This document shows, in pieces, positions 8,221-18,015 of a stretch of 40,067 nt of DNA. The stretch comes from Erysipelotrichia bacterium (GTDB taxonomy: Bacteria > Bacillota_I > Bacilli_A > Erysipelotrichales > Erysipelotrichaceae), in contig JAAYOQ010000013.1 in the NCBI GenBank assembly GCA_012520255.1, positions 1 through 40,067 of the forward strand, read 5' to 3'. Numbering within the stretch: position 1 is the stretch's first letter; the number at the start of each line of letters is the position of its first letter. The notes below the pieces were generated by a model. The model ran no database searches and was not told where the DNA came from. It saw nothing but the letters and a program-made list of their open reading frames with translations. The position numbers and the translations under genes were made by a program.

Positions 8221-8226
8221 GTTTTT

Positions 8227-8982
8227 TTATATATTTTTTCCACTTGCTTTTTCATTAAGAAAATCTTCCCTGATTAATAGCGCCTTATCAGGACAATTTG
8301 TAATAATAGCATTTATTTCTGTTTTTAAGGCTGCATAAATGTAAATCGGATCATTGATAGTCCAAGTATTTATCAGCAAATTATTTTCGTTAGCTTCTTT
8401 AATATAATTTTGATCAAGCAGCAGATAGAATGCTGGATGTAAATATTTCATCTTATGGCTTTTAGCATATTTAGGCATATCAATTATTTTATCTGAATGT
8501 AGAAACCCGCAATTAGCTTTTGGATCCAATTCTAATATTTTAACTAAAGAATAATGATTAAAAGAAGAATAAATTACTCTATTTTCCATTTCATATTCTT
8601 TTACAAGTTCTATAATCTTTTTTTCCATACCATCATAATTAAAAATTGCGTTTTTAAGTTCGATATTTAAAATCAGATTGGTAGGTTTTAACAATTGTAA
8701 AACTTCTTCTAAAGTTGGAATCTGACAGAAAGGGTAAGCTTTATTTTTTTTATTAAAGTTAAACTTTTTTAATTCTTCATAATTGAAATCTTTCACAAAT
8801 CCTTTTCCATCACTAACTCTATCAATTGTTTCATCATGAATAACTACAACAACTTCATCTTTAGTGTAATGAACATCCAATTCAATTCCTTCAGCTTTTT
8901 GATCGATAGCCAGTTTGATTGCTTCCAGTGTGTTTTCCGGTGCATAGGCACTCGCTCCTCTATGAGCCCAAATATAAGTCAT
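8227..8982 (-). CDS. ugpQ: Cytosolic glycerophosphodiester phosphodiesterase
   Basis: Hydrolyses glycerophosphodiesters, products of phospholipid turnover, to glycerol 3-phosphate and an alcohol. The 251-residue TIM-barrel protein has the family N-terminus AHRGASAYAPENTLEA (residues 6-21), then GIELDVHYTKD with the metal-binding E-x-D, and VVIHDETIDR with the catalytic His. ILNIELK and later strand motifs complete the barrel. It has no signal peptide, which points to the intracellular UgpQ type rather than secreted GlpQ. GGAGGT precedes the ATG. It lies 14 bases after polC, an unusual pairing that suggests only co-transcription. Confidence 0.9.
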   Translation of the reverse strand: MTYIWAHRGASAYAPENTLEAIKLAIDQKAEGIELDVHYTKDEVVVVIHDETIDRVSDGKGFVKDFNYEELKKFNFNKKNKAYPFCQIPTLEEVLQLLKPTNLILNIELKNAIFNYDGMEKKIIELVKEYEMENRVIYSSFNHYSLVKILELDPKANCGFLHSDKIIDMPKYAKSHKMKYLHPAFYLLLDQNYIKEANENNLLINTWTINDPIYIYAALKTEINAIITNCPDKALLIREDFLNEKASGKNI

Positions 8983-8996
8983 ATAATTACCTCCAA

Positions 8997-11900
8997 TTAA
9001 AATAAAGACAATTGATTTTCTTCAGTTAAATGATCTAAGACTCCAATACTTTCTAAAAATTCCAACTGTTTATTATTTACAGATGTACGCTTCAATAAAT
9101 CTTCCTTTGATATGAATTCCTGTTGTTCTCTTTGTTCAACTATTGAATAGGCTACTGCCGCACCAAGTCCATCAATACTGGCAAATGATGGGATAATTCC
9201 AAATTCATCATCAGGATCAATGATAAAATTAATTGCTTGTGATTTTTCTAAAGAAATATTATTAAAATGAAATCCTCTTACATACATTTCTAATGCAATT
9301 TCTAAAACAAGTATTAAATCTTCTTCTCTTTTGGTAATTTTTATACCATCAGCTACTCTATCTTGAATTTCTTTAAGACGATTGTAAATAGCATATTTAC
9401 CTTGGAGCATTGTTTTTATATCATAGGCATCGCATCTGACAGAGAAATATACCGCATAGTAAGCTGCAGGGTGGAAAACTTTGTACCACCCCACTCTGAC
9501 CGCATTCATCGCATAGGCAACTGCATGAGCCTTAGGGAACATATATTTAATTAACAAACATGAATTAATATACCAGTCTGGAACATCATGTTCTTTCATG
9601 GTTTTAACCCAGTTATCTTTTAAACCTCTTCCTTTCCTTACAGACTCCATTATTTCAAAAGCAGTAATCTTTTCAAGACCTTTAGATATTAAATAAGTCA
9701 TAATATCATCACGACAGGAAATAACTTCATTTAAATCACAAATTCCTTCTTCAATCAAAACTTCAGCATTATTAGCCCAAACATCAGTGCCATGAGTGAC
9801 TCCTTCAATAGCGACTAACTCATTAAAAGTAGAAGGTTTAGTTTTATCTAAGATTCTTCTATTATTATGTGTCCCAAACTCTGGCAGACCGGCAGCACCA
9901 TTTAATTCCTGATATAAACCATCAGGATCAGAGATATTTAAAGAATCAGTTGAATAAAACAGCTTATATACTTCCGGATCACTCATTGGAACTTTAGTAT
10001 AATGAACACCGGAATATAATGATAGTAATCTGATTGAAGTAGGATCTACATGAGCTAAAATATCTAATTTTAAAATATTGTCATGTAAATCAGCAATCGC
10101 AAAATGTGTAGTCAGCCATTCACTAAAAGGATTATTTGCAGGATACTGAATTGGGGTAAAATCATGCACGTTTTTCTCTTTTGGTATTACTACTATTCCG
10201 CCAGGATGTTGACCTGTAGTTCTTTTAACTCCTTCACACATGCTGGCTAATACTTCACTGAAAGAATTTGAAAAATATGGTATTTCCATCTCTTCACAAT
10301 AAGCTTGAACATATCCAAAGGCTGTTTTTTGAGCAACTGTTCCAATTGTTCCAGCACGAAAAGTATGATCATTACCAAATATTTCTTTAACTTGCTGCAT
10401 TGCTATACCTTGATATTCAGCCGAAAAGTTTAAATCAATATCTGGTACTTTATCACAATCAAATCCTAAAAAGGTTTCAAAAGGAATATTATGACCATTT
10501 CTATTTAAAGGTGTTGAACATTTTGGACAATCTTTTGAAGGTAAATCAAAACCATTGGCATATTCATTATGTCTGAAAAAATGCGAGTATTTACATTTTG
10601 GACAGACATAATGAGGAACTAAAGGATTAACTTCAGTTATATTGGCCATAGTTGCAATAAAACTGCTACCTACTGAACCTCTGCTGCCTACTGGATAGCC
10701 ATCAGCTTCTGATTGTTTAACTAGCAGATGAGCAATATAATATTGCACTGAGTAGCCGTTATTTATTACGTTATTCAATTCTTTTTCGATTCTGTCAGAA
10801 ACAATATCAGGTAATTCTTCTCCATATATCCTATGAGCATTTTTATATATTTCTTCTTTTAAAATTACATCACAGCCTTCAATAGCAGGTGTTGCCAAAA
10901 CACTTGGAATTGGATACTCTTTTACAATCATATCAGCAATCATATTTGTATTAGTAATAACAAACTCTTTTTCTCTACCTGTCCAGGCAAATTTATCTAA
11001 TAATTCCTGTGTTGTCATCAGATGCTGGTTTGGTGAAGTAAACTTTTTTCGTTTTTCTTTATTCATTGGATACATCGGATGTCTTAATCCACCAATTCTT
11101 TTTCCCATAATATAAATATCACGAGCAATTTTCTGATAAGGATGGGTGTAATATGGATTGCTGCTGGCAATAATAGGCTTATTTAATTTATCAGCTACCT
11201 TAATAATATCTTTGATGACAGTTTTTATTCTATCACTATCAAAAGATGAGCCTATTTCAACTAAATATTCATAATTTTCCAAGGGATGCAATTCAACATA
11301 ATCATAAAACTGCATACATTTTTCTAAATCAGAAAGACTGCGATTACAGGCAATTTCAAAAAGTTCAGAATATTGATCACAACTTCCAATCAGAATATTT
11401 TCTCTTCTTTTTTCAATCTCTGATTTAATTATTCTTGGTTCTGCAGAAACATCAGAATCAATTTTCTTAGCATTTTCTTTGGCATAGTATGTAAGATATT
11501 CTGTATGGGATAAGGTTGTCAATTCATAAATATCTTTAATTCCAGCCATATTTTTAGCTAGCAAGGTAGCACTATAAGGTCTGGCTTTTTTAAAAATGTC
11601 TTCTTCCTGATTGTTTTGCAGTCTTTTAAAAGTCATATTTTCAAAGTCCGGTATCATTGGAAGCATTCTAACTAAAATATTAGCTAAGATTTCAGCATCA
11701 TAATCAGCTCTGTGAGCAATATTATCATCATATTGAACATCAAAATAATTAGCTATAACTCCTAAACGATAGTATTTCCTGTCTTTTACTGTTTCTTTAG
11801 CCAAATTTAAAGTATCTAAACAGATATTTTTTAAAGGTTTTCTACCTAATTTTATCAATGTATCATTTAAAAAATTAAAGTCAAAATCAGCATTATGAGC

Positions 11901-13304
11901 TACAATTACTCGATCACCAATAAAATCAACAATCTGATCAATAGCTTTTTCAATTGGAAGAGCATCTTGAAGCATTTCATTAGTGATATTAGTTTTCTTG
12001 ACTATAAAAGCTGGCAATTCAACAGGTGGTTTAACAAATAGTTGTAGTCTTTCATCTGTTATTGTATTTCTTGTAACTATAACCGCCCCAAATTCAATAA
12101 TATGATCATATTTGGTTGATAGACCAGTTGTTTCTAAGTCTAAAACACAATACTGCTTATCTTTCAAAAGTTCATCCGTTGGATTATATACAATATTTAA
12201 TTTATCTGGAACAATTTTTATATCAATTCCATAAATAATTTTGAAATCTTGTTTTGGATTATTCTTTTCAAGTTTTTTGTGAGTTGATTGAGCCAAAGGA
12301 AAGGCTTGTACTACACTATTATCTGTAATAGCTATTGCTTTATGGCCAAAATTGAAAGCCTGAGTGACAATTTCTTCAGTTTCAGAAACCCCATCATATT
12401 CACTTCTGTTGGTATGAGCATGTAATTCTATATGTTTTAGTCCAGGATAGTTATCATATCTGATATAAGGATCATGATCCAGTTCTTCAATCAGATCCAG
12501 TTCAAACACATTACACTTTTCATAAGTATCATATTTTACTTCACCATATATTTCCACATACATGCCTTCTTCAACAGGCATTTTTATGCTTTCTGGCATA
12601 TTATTGGATACAAATCGTTTAACTAAAACTGCATCATAAAAATCTGTTACAATAAATTTCTCGACAGTAAAATCTTTTCCTTTTTTACTGGTGAAAGTTC
12701 TTATATCGGTTGAAAATACTTTTCCTCGACAACAGATTTTATTACTTGAGGGTGTTATTTTGTTCATTGTTATAAAGAGGTAATCATCTCTATTTCCATT
12801 AAATGGACTTTTATTTCTTCCGTTAAATGTTCTAAAGGAATTATTTTCATTATTAATAATTGTTTCATTTTGATCAATAATTTTATTGGTTTTAATGATT
12901 ATTTCTTTTTTTACTCCCAATTCATTCAGGAATTTTTTTATAGCATTAAAAGTTTTTTTATCATCAAGATTGATATAAATTTTATCATTTTCAACAATTG
13001 GAATTAATGTTAATTTAGCATTATTTATTTTATTATAGTATGAAATATAAGCCATTAATTCAGATGAACTTATATTTTGATCAATGATTTTAAAGGTTAA
13101 TTTTACATTTAATTTCAAATAATCAGCCAATTTTGAATTTAATTCTTCAATAACCTGATAAGGTAAAAAATTATTATTGATTATTTTCATTGTAATCAGA
13201 TTATTTTTCTTTTTATATTGAGGACGACATAAAATAACCCCGTTTAAATAGTTAAGGGATTGCTGACTTAAATTTATTTTCTCTAATAATGATTCAAAAT
13301 TCAT
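8997..13304 (-). CDS. polC: DNA polymerase III alpha subunit, PolC type
   Basis: The replicative polymerase of low-GC Gram-positives, with built-in 3'-5' proofreading. At 1435 residues it has normal PolC length. Order: divergent N-terminal domain (1-175), OB fold (about 185-275), PHP first half (ELHAHT at 293-298), inserted DnaQ-like exonuclease (DLETTG at 389-394, AHNADFDFNFL, HRADYD), PHP second half, then the polymerase with GSRGSVGSS, a zinc-binding CPKC...CPKC loop, catalytic PDIDLNFS, TGQHPGG and KAHAVAYA. PHP metal ligands look lost: TDNSVVQ where B. subtilis has TDHAVVQ, and SNPYY for GNVHY. The ATG follows the rnc stop codon with no gap and lacks a clear ribosome binding site, so translation is probably coupled. 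Confidence 0.98.
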   Translation of the reverse strand: MNFESLLEKINLSQQSLNYLNGVILCRPQYKKKNNLITMKIINNNFLPYQVIEELNSKLADYLKLNVKLTFKIIDQNISSSELMAYISYYNKINNAKLTLIPIVENDKIYINLDDKKTFNAIKKFLNELGVKKEIIIKTNKIIDQNETIINNENNSFRTFNGRNKSPFNGNRDDYLFITMNKITPSSNKICCRGKVFSTDIRTFTSKKGKDFTVEKFIVTDFYDAVLVKRFVSNNMPESIKMPVEEGMYVEIYGEVKYDTYEKCNVFELDLIEELDHDPYIRYDNYPGLKHIELHAHTNRSEYDGVSETEEIVTQAFNFGHKAIAITDNSVVQAFPLAQSTHKKLEKNNPKQDFKIIYGIDIKIVPDKLNIVYNPTDELLKDKQYCVLDLETTGLSTKYDHIIEFGAVIVTRNTITDERLQLFVKPPVELPAFIVKKTNITNEMLQDALPIEKAIDQIVDFIGDRVIVAHNADFDFNFLNDTLIKLGRKPLKNICLDTLNLAKETVKDRKYYRLGVIANYFDVQYDDNIAHRADYDAEILANILVRMLPMIPDFENMTFKRLQNNQEEDIFKKARPYSATLLAKNMAGIKDIYELTTLSHTEYLTYYAKENAKKIDSDVSAEPRIIKSEIEKRRENILIGSCDQYSELFEIACNRSLSDLEKCMQFYDYVELHPLENYEYLVEIGSSFDSDRIKTVIKDIIKVADKLNKPIIASSNPYYTHPYQKIARDIYIMGKRIGGLRHPMYPMNKEKRKKFTSPNQHLMTTQELLDKFAWTGREKEFVITNTNMIADMIVKEYPIPSVLATPAIEGCDVILKEEIYKNAHRIYGEELPDIVSDRIEKELNNVINNGYSVQYYIAHLLVKQSEADGYPVGSRGSVGSSFIATMANITEVNPLVPHYVCPKCKYSHFFRHNEYANGFDLPSKDCPKCSTPLNRNGHNIPFETFLGFDCDKVPDIDLNFSAEYQGIAMQQVKEIFGNDHTFRAGTIGTVAQKTAFGYVQAYCEEMEIPYFSNSFSEVLASMCEGVKRTTGQHPGGIVVIPKEKNVHDFTPIQYPANNPFSEWLTTHFAIADLHDNILKLDILAHVDPTSIRLLSLYSGVHYTKVPMSDPEVYKLFYSTDSLNISDPDGLYQELNGAAGLPEFGTHNNRRILDKTKPSTFNELVAIEGVTHGTDVWANNAEVLIEEGICDLNEVISCRDDIMTYLISKGLEKITAFEIMESVRKGRGLKDNWVKTMKEHDVPDWYINSCLLIKYMFPKAHAVAYAMNAVRVGWYKVFHPAAYYAVYFSVRCDAYDIKTMLQGKYAIYNRLKEIQDRVADGIKITKREEDLILVLEIALEMYVRGFHFNNISLEKSQAINFIIDPDDEFGIIPSFASIDGLGAAVAYSIVEQREQQEFISKEDLLKRTSVNNKQLEFLESIGVLDHLTEENQLSLF

Positions 13305-13991
13305 TTATTTTACCAACTTTCTTAATGCTTCTTCAGCGGCTGATTGTTCAGCTTTTTTCTTGGTTTTTCCAGTTCCTTTACCTAATAATACTTCATCTAA
13401 AAAAACACCCATTTCAAATAGAGGATTATTTGATGGCCCTGTTTCCGATAAAAGTTCATATTTTAAGACTGCTCTGGTATCTGACTGAACATATTCCTGT
13501 AGTCTGGATTTATAATCGATAATTTCAAAAAGTTCTGGATGATTAACGATATCAATAGCATCTTTTAATATTTCATTTACATCTTTCATTCCACCATTTA
13601 AATAAACTGCTCCGATAAAAGCCTCAAAAATATCAGCTAATAATGAATTTCTGTTTCTAGCCCCACTTTTCTCTTCTCCAACTCCCATTTTGATGTACTT
13701 TGCCAGGTCTAACTTACGTAAAAAATCAGCTAATGATTTTTCACAAACAATTTGAGCACGCATTGTAGTCATTTTTCCTTCATCAATTTCAGGATTATGA
13801 TGATATAACTTATTGGCAACCCACATACCAACAATCGCATCTCCTAAAAACTCAATTCTTTCATAATCATCACCTTTAACATCTTTGTTTTCATTAAGAT
13901 AAGAAGCATGAGTAAAAGCATTTTCCATAACCTGTCTATTTTTAATGGTAATATTATAATTTTTCTTTAACCAGTTATAAATCGTACTCAT
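13305..13991 (-). CDS. rnc: Ribonuclease III
   Basis: Cleaves double-stranded RNA, for example in rRNA precursor processing. 228 residues: catalytic domain (1-150) with the signature ERIEFLGDAIVGM near 44-56, and the second acidic cluster LLADIFEAFIGAVYL, whose D and E are metal ligands. A double-stranded RNA-binding domain follows (about 158-226), with a C-terminal KTKKKAEQSAAEEAL helix. AGGAAG at 14000-14005 supports the ATG. It abuts polC and likely has its own promoter overlapping the end of recG. In B. subtilis rnc lies with smc and ftsY; those genes are not here. Confidence 0.97.
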   Translation of the reverse strand: MSTIYNWLKKNYNITIKNRQVMENAFTHASYLNENKDVKGDDYERIEFLGDAIVGMWVANKLYHHNPEIDEGKMTTMRAQIVCEKSLADFLRKLDLAKYIKMGVGEEKSGARNRNSLLADIFEAFIGAVYLNGGMKDVNEILKDAIDIVNHPELFEIIDYKSRLQEYVQSDTRAVLKYELLSETGPSNNPLFEMGVFLDEVLLGKGTGKTKKKAEQSAAEEALRKLVK

Positions 13992-13999
13992 ATTTAAAT

Positions 14000-14021
14000 C
14001 TTCCTTTTCATTATTCTATCA
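14000..14021 (-). promoter_or_regulatory. Possible compact promoter and RBS of rnc
   Basis: On the minus strand TGA-TAGAAT is an extended -10 (TAGAAT at 14013-14018), its TG coming from the recG stop codon TGA. Seven bases later AGGAAG (14000-14005) is the rnc ribosome binding site. No -35 box is evident. It is accepted mainly because seven other genes here share this spacing. Confidence 0.4.
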
Positions 14022-16016
14022 TACCTGAAAGTCAAGAACACTTTCATTTTCAGTTTGTTTTAAATAATTATCTATTAATGGATATTTATCCAATTCCTTG
14101 ATCAACTTTTTAGCTTCACGAGAAGAATCATTTAACAACTTGTTATCTTTGATTATGTTGCCAAGAATAAAAGTTGGCAGTCCACTTTGTCGATAGCCTA
14201 AGATATCACCAGGGCCTCTTAACAGTAGGTCATAATAAGATATTTTAAAACCATCATTATTGTTGACAATTACATTTAATTTTTCAATAATTTCATCTTC
14301 TTGTGATGAAGTTAATAAATAACAGTAGCCCTGTTTTTCGCCCCGGCCTATTCTTCCTCTCAACTGGTGTAACTGTGATAATCCAAATCTGTTGGCATCA
14401 TAAATAATCATAACATTGGCATTTTTGACATCTACTCCAACCTCTATAACCGTAGTACAGACTAAAATATCAATTTCTCCATCAGAAAATTGTCTTTCTA
14501 CTATTTGTTTCTGTTGTTGATCTAATTGACCATGCAATAAACCTACTTTGTATCTTCCCTGATAATGTTTTTTAAGGTTTGTGTAGATATCATTTACATT
14601 TCTGATGTTGTCTTTTCCTTTATCAATTGCCGGACAGACTACATACATCTGATTTTTCTGATTTAAAAGATTTTCAATTTCATCTATTTTAGAAATAAAA
14701 GAATTCTGCTTAATTAAGACAGTATGTACTTTTTTGTCTGCATAAGGGGTTTGAGTAATAGTTGTCACATCTAAATCACCATATAAGGTTGTCGCCAGTG
14801 TTCGAGGAATTGGTGTCGCTGACATCAGTAACATATCTACGTACTCTCCTTTCAGTAAAAAGGACTGCCTTTGTTTAACCCCAAAACGATGTTGTTCATC
14901 GGTTACAACTAATCCTAAATTGTTAAACTCAACCTGTTCTTGAAACAGGGAATGAGTTCCTACAATCAGTTTAATTTCCTTATTTTTAATTTTTTCTAAA
15001 GTCATTCTTCTTTCCTGAATGCTTTGCGAAGAATATAATATTCCTATTTCAACATCATAATTGTTAAAAAAATTAATCATATTGCTGTAGTGCTGTTTCG
15101 CCAAAATTTCAGTTGGTGCCATGATAGCAGCTTGTTTTTCAGCTAATACTGTTGCATACATTACAATAAAAGCGACAATAGTTTTACCACAGCCAACATC
15201 TCCCTGCAGTATTCTAGCCATCTGTCTTTCACTTTGTAAATCAGATAAGATTTCTTTGATGGCATTATTTTGATCATCAGTTAATTTAAAAGGTAATTGT
15301 TGAATAAAATATTTAACTTTTTTAATATCAAATTCTTTTTTAAAATTAGAATCCAAAATTAAACTATCACTTCTTCTTTTAGCCATAACCAGATTAAACT
15401 TTAAAAATTCTTCATATTTTAAGGTATTGATTGCCTGTGAAAGTAATTTTTTATTTTCCGGTTGGTGGATTTGTTTGACAGCTTCTTTTTTGGAAAGGAA
15501 ATTGTTTTCTTTTTTTATATACTCAGGAATAAAATCGATAATATTTTCCTGATATTTTTTTATTACCTGATCTACTATTCTCAAAAAAGTTTTTTCTCTA
15601 ATTCCTTCTTTTAAAGAATAATAAGGTTTTATACCTATCTGTTCTTTTAATGGCTGCATATTTATATGACTGGCTAAAATTCTATTATTACCTTCATAAG
15701 TACCGATAATTGTAATTTTTTCATTTACTTGAAGTTTCATCAGCCAATGTCGATTGAAAATAGAAACTCTAAAAAAATCATCTTCATTGACTACATTTAG
15801 ATACAAGATTGAATTTTTCCCTCGATAATAGTTAATTTTTGGTTTATCAGTAACAGTTGCTTCAATGATTATTTTTGTACCGATTTTCCAATCTTTAAAA
15901 GGAATATATTCAATAACTTCATAGCGATAAGGAAAATATGAAAGGATATCAGTTAATTTACTAATACCCATTTTTTCTAACTTTTCTTTTGTTTTTGTAG
16001 TTAATCTGATACTCAT
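14019..16016 (-). CDS. recG: ATP-dependent DNA helicase RecG
   Basis: RecG drives branch migration and regression of stalled replication forks. The 665-residue protein is close to normal length. It has the N-terminal wedge/OB domain (about 45-145), then helicase domains with Walker A GDVGCGKT, DEQHRFG as motif II, LMSATPIPRTL as motif III, and the C-terminal RecG motifs HQLRGRIGRG and LLLRGPGDILG. The ATG lacks a recognisable ribosome binding site in the 25-base gap after fakA, which is unusual for this window. In B. subtilis recG also lies downstream of the yloU-yloV (fakA) pair. Confidence 0.97.
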   Translation of the reverse strand: MSIRLTTKTKEKLEKMGISKLTDILSYFPYRYEVIEYIPFKDWKIGTKIIIEATVTDKPKINYYRGKNSILYLNVVNEDDFFRVSIFNRHWLMKLQVNEKITIIGTYEGNNRILASHINMQPLKEQIGIKPYYSLKEGIREKTFLRIVDQVIKKYQENIIDFIPEYIKKENNFLSKKEAVKQIHQPENKKLLSQAINTLKYEEFLKFNLVMAKRRSDSLILDSNFKKEFDIKKVKYFIQQLPFKLTDDQNNAIKEILSDLQSERQMARILQGDVGCGKTIVAFIVMYATVLAEKQAAIMAPTEILAKQHYSNMINFFNNYDVEIGILYSSQSIQERRMTLEKIKNKEIKLIVGTHSLFQEQVEFNNLGLVVTDEQHRFGVKQRQSFLLKGEYVDMLLMSATPIPRTLATTLYGDLDVTTITQTPYADKKVHTVLIKQNSFISKIDEIENLLNQKNQMYVVCPAIDKGKDNIRNVNDIYTNLKKHYQGRYKVGLLHGQLDQQQKQIVERQFSDGEIDILVCTTVIEVGVDVKNANVMIIYDANRFGLSQLHQLRGRIGRGEKQGYCYLLTSSQEDEIIEKLNVIVNNNDGFKISYYDLLLRGPGDILGYRQSGLPTFILGNIIKDNKLLNDSSREAKKLIKELDKYPLIDNYLKQTENESVLDFQV

Positions 16017-16041
16017 AGTTAAGAAAAGAATAATTTTTCAA

Positions 16042-17640
16042 TTATTCTACTCCTAATATAAACGGATATAAATCCTGCTGTCCATCTACCAATTGACCTT
16101 CTAAGTCATGTTTATCTTCAATATAATCTAAGACTTTCTGAGCTGTTGCTTCATCAGTCTGACTGCCGTAGATGATAGTGACATAGCCACAATCCTCATC
16201 AATAATCTTATCCAATAAAGTGTATGTTGCCTTTAATAAATCATCTGTAGCAACCAGAACGTCTTTATCACTTATGCCCATATAATTATCTTTTTTAATT
16301 TTTAAAGAATTATAAGAGGTATCTTTTATTGCTTTAGTTATACTTCCGGTTTTAATTGAAGCAATTCCCATATTCATGTTCTCAAGATTTTCTTTGACCT
16401 CTGCTTCCGAATTGAAGTTAATACAGGCGCTTATTCCTTGTGGAATACTTTTAGTTTCTAAAACATAAACATTTTTATCATCAACAATATCTTTGGCCTG
16501 ATTGGCTGCTAAGAAAATATTTGAGTTGTTAGGCAGAATAAAGACATTTTCGGCATTTAGCTTATTAAGTATATTGACAAAATCTTCTGTGGCTGGATTC
16601 ATTGTCTGACCACCGTGAATAATATAATCAACATTCAATGATTCAAATAGTTTTTTAATACCATCACCATTACAGACTGAGATAATTGCATATTTTTTAT
16701 GCTCATTTAATTTTGGATCTTCCTGATAACTAAAACAGGAATCAAGTTCACTGCTATATTTTTCTACTTTAACTTTTTCTAAAGAACCAAACCTATGAGC
16801 TGTATTAATGATATCACCAGGAGCACTCGTATGAACGTGAATTACAACATCATTATTATTTTTAACCACATTGATATCATTACATGTTCTTCCTAATGAT
16901 CTTGTCAACCTTTCAATAGAGAATTCTCTTTTGTATAAATCATTTAAACTGACTAAAACTTCTACACAATACCCTTTATCAACAACTTGACTTATTTCTT
17001 GAGCTGTTAATAGTTTTACCGGTTTATTCTGAAGATAGAGATTCATCCCTTCAACAATAGTTACAAAACCTGCTCCGCCTGAGTCTACAACACCGACTTC
17101 TTTTAATACTGGCAGTAAATCTGGAGTTCTCTCCAATGATTCCTGAGCCATTTTTAAAATATAATCAAAATATTGTTCAATTGTACATCTAGGGTTGTTA
17201 TCGACATAAAATTTACCATAGTCAGCCATTTCTCTAGCTACAGTAAGAATTGTTCCCTCTACTGGTCTCATAACAGCTTTATAAGCAATTCTTGAACCAT
17301 TTACAAAAGCATTTGCGATATCATTAACATTGGCTTTTTGTAAACCTTTTAAGGAACTGGCAAATCCTTTAAAAATCTGAGATAAAATAACTCCAGAGTT
17401 TCCTCTAGCTCCCATTAACATATTTCTGCTAAAATGCTTAGCTGTATCTCCAATAAAATCATTTAAATAATTAACAGTCTCATTTACTCCGGCGACAAAT
17501 GTCATTTTCATATTTGTACCCGTATCACCATCAGGAACGGGAAAAACATTTAATTTATCAATTTCATCCTGTTTGTTTTCTAAATGATTAGCAGCAGATT
17601 GAATCATTCCCTTAAAACTTCTACAATCAAGTAATTTCAT
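16042..17640 (-). CDS. fakA: Fatty acid kinase ATP-binding subunit (FakA / YloV)
   Basis: FakA phosphorylates exogenous fatty acids held by FakB proteins, forming acyl phosphate for phospholipid synthesis. The 532-residue protein has three parts: an N-terminal DAK2 kinase domain (about 1-200) with NVFPVPDGDTGTNM, whose Asp residues bind Mg-ATP, and GARGNSGVILSQ and DSGGAGFV; a middle domain; and a C-terminal DegV-like region (about 305-530) with PNNSNIFLAANQ. No FakB gene is in the window, so the acyl-binding partner must be elsewhere. It follows the Asp23-family gene by ten bases, a widely conserved pair. GGGGAAA precedes the ATG. Confidence 0.95.
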   Translation of the reverse strand: MKLLDCRSFKGMIQSAANHLENKQDEIDKLNVFPVPDGDTGTNMKMTFVAGVNETVNYLNDFIGDTAKHFSRNMLMGARGNSGVILSQIFKGFASSLKGLQKANVNDIANAFVNGSRIAYKAVMRPVEGTILTVAREMADYGKFYVDNNPRCTIEQYFDYILKMAQESLERTPDLLPVLKEVGVVDSGGAGFVTIVEGMNLYLQNKPVKLLTAQEISQVVDKGYCVEVLVSLNDLYKREFSIERLTRSLGRTCNDINVVKNNNDVVIHVHTSAPGDIINTAHRFGSLEKVKVEKYSSELDSCFSYQEDPKLNEHKKYAIISVCNGDGIKKLFESLNVDYIIHGGQTMNPATEDFVNILNKLNAENVFILPNNSNIFLAANQAKDIVDDKNVYVLETKSIPQGISACINFNSEAEVKENLENMNMGIASIKTGSITKAIKDTSYNSLKIKKDNYMGISDKDVLVATDDLLKATYTLLDKIIDEDCGYVTIIYGSQTDEATAQKVLDYIEDKHDLEGQLVDGQQDLYPFILGVE

Positions 17641-17650
17641 ATCATTTCCC

Positions 17651-18010
17651 CTATTCTATTACCTTGACACCTTGCACAAAGACATTAACTGCTGCAAAAT
17701 CAATATCTAAAGCTCTTTCAATTTCATATTTTACTTTCTTTTGAACTTCAGTTACTACTTCAATAACTTTTACGCCATAGCAAATAATGATATAAATATC
17801 TAACTCAAAACCTTTATCAGTCTGTTTTACCACAACACCTTTAGAAAAATTATCCTGTTTTAAAAGTATAGCAAAACCATCTTTAAAGAATTGTTTGCTG
17901 GCCATTCCAACTACACCATAGCATTCACTGACAGTAGCTCCAGTCAAAGAAGCTATTGCTCCAACAGTAACATTAATATCGCCCAGTTTTGTATTTTTCT
18001 TCATTGTCAT
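17651..18010 (-). CDS. yloU: Asp23/Gls24 family envelope stress protein (YloU)
   Basis: A 119-residue member of the Asp23 (DUF322) family, small proteins linked to cell-envelope homeostasis in Gram-positives; the biochemical role is unsettled. Family features are the N-terminal GDINVTVGAIASLTGATVS and GVVGMASK, the central DIYIIICYGVKVIEVVTEVQKKVKYEIER and the C-terminal VNVFVQGVKV. It has no membrane segment. GGAG lies ten bases before the first ATG; the second ATG two codons on is less well placed. It is five bases after divIB and just before fakA, as in many Firmicutes. Confidence 0.93.
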   Translation of the reverse strand: MTMKKNTKLGDINVTVGAIASLTGATVSECYGVVGMASKQFFKDGFAILLKQDNFSKGVVVKQTDKGFELDIYIIICYGVKVIEVVTEVQKKVKYEIERALDIDFAAVNVFVQGVKVIE

Positions 18011-18015
18011 AATCT

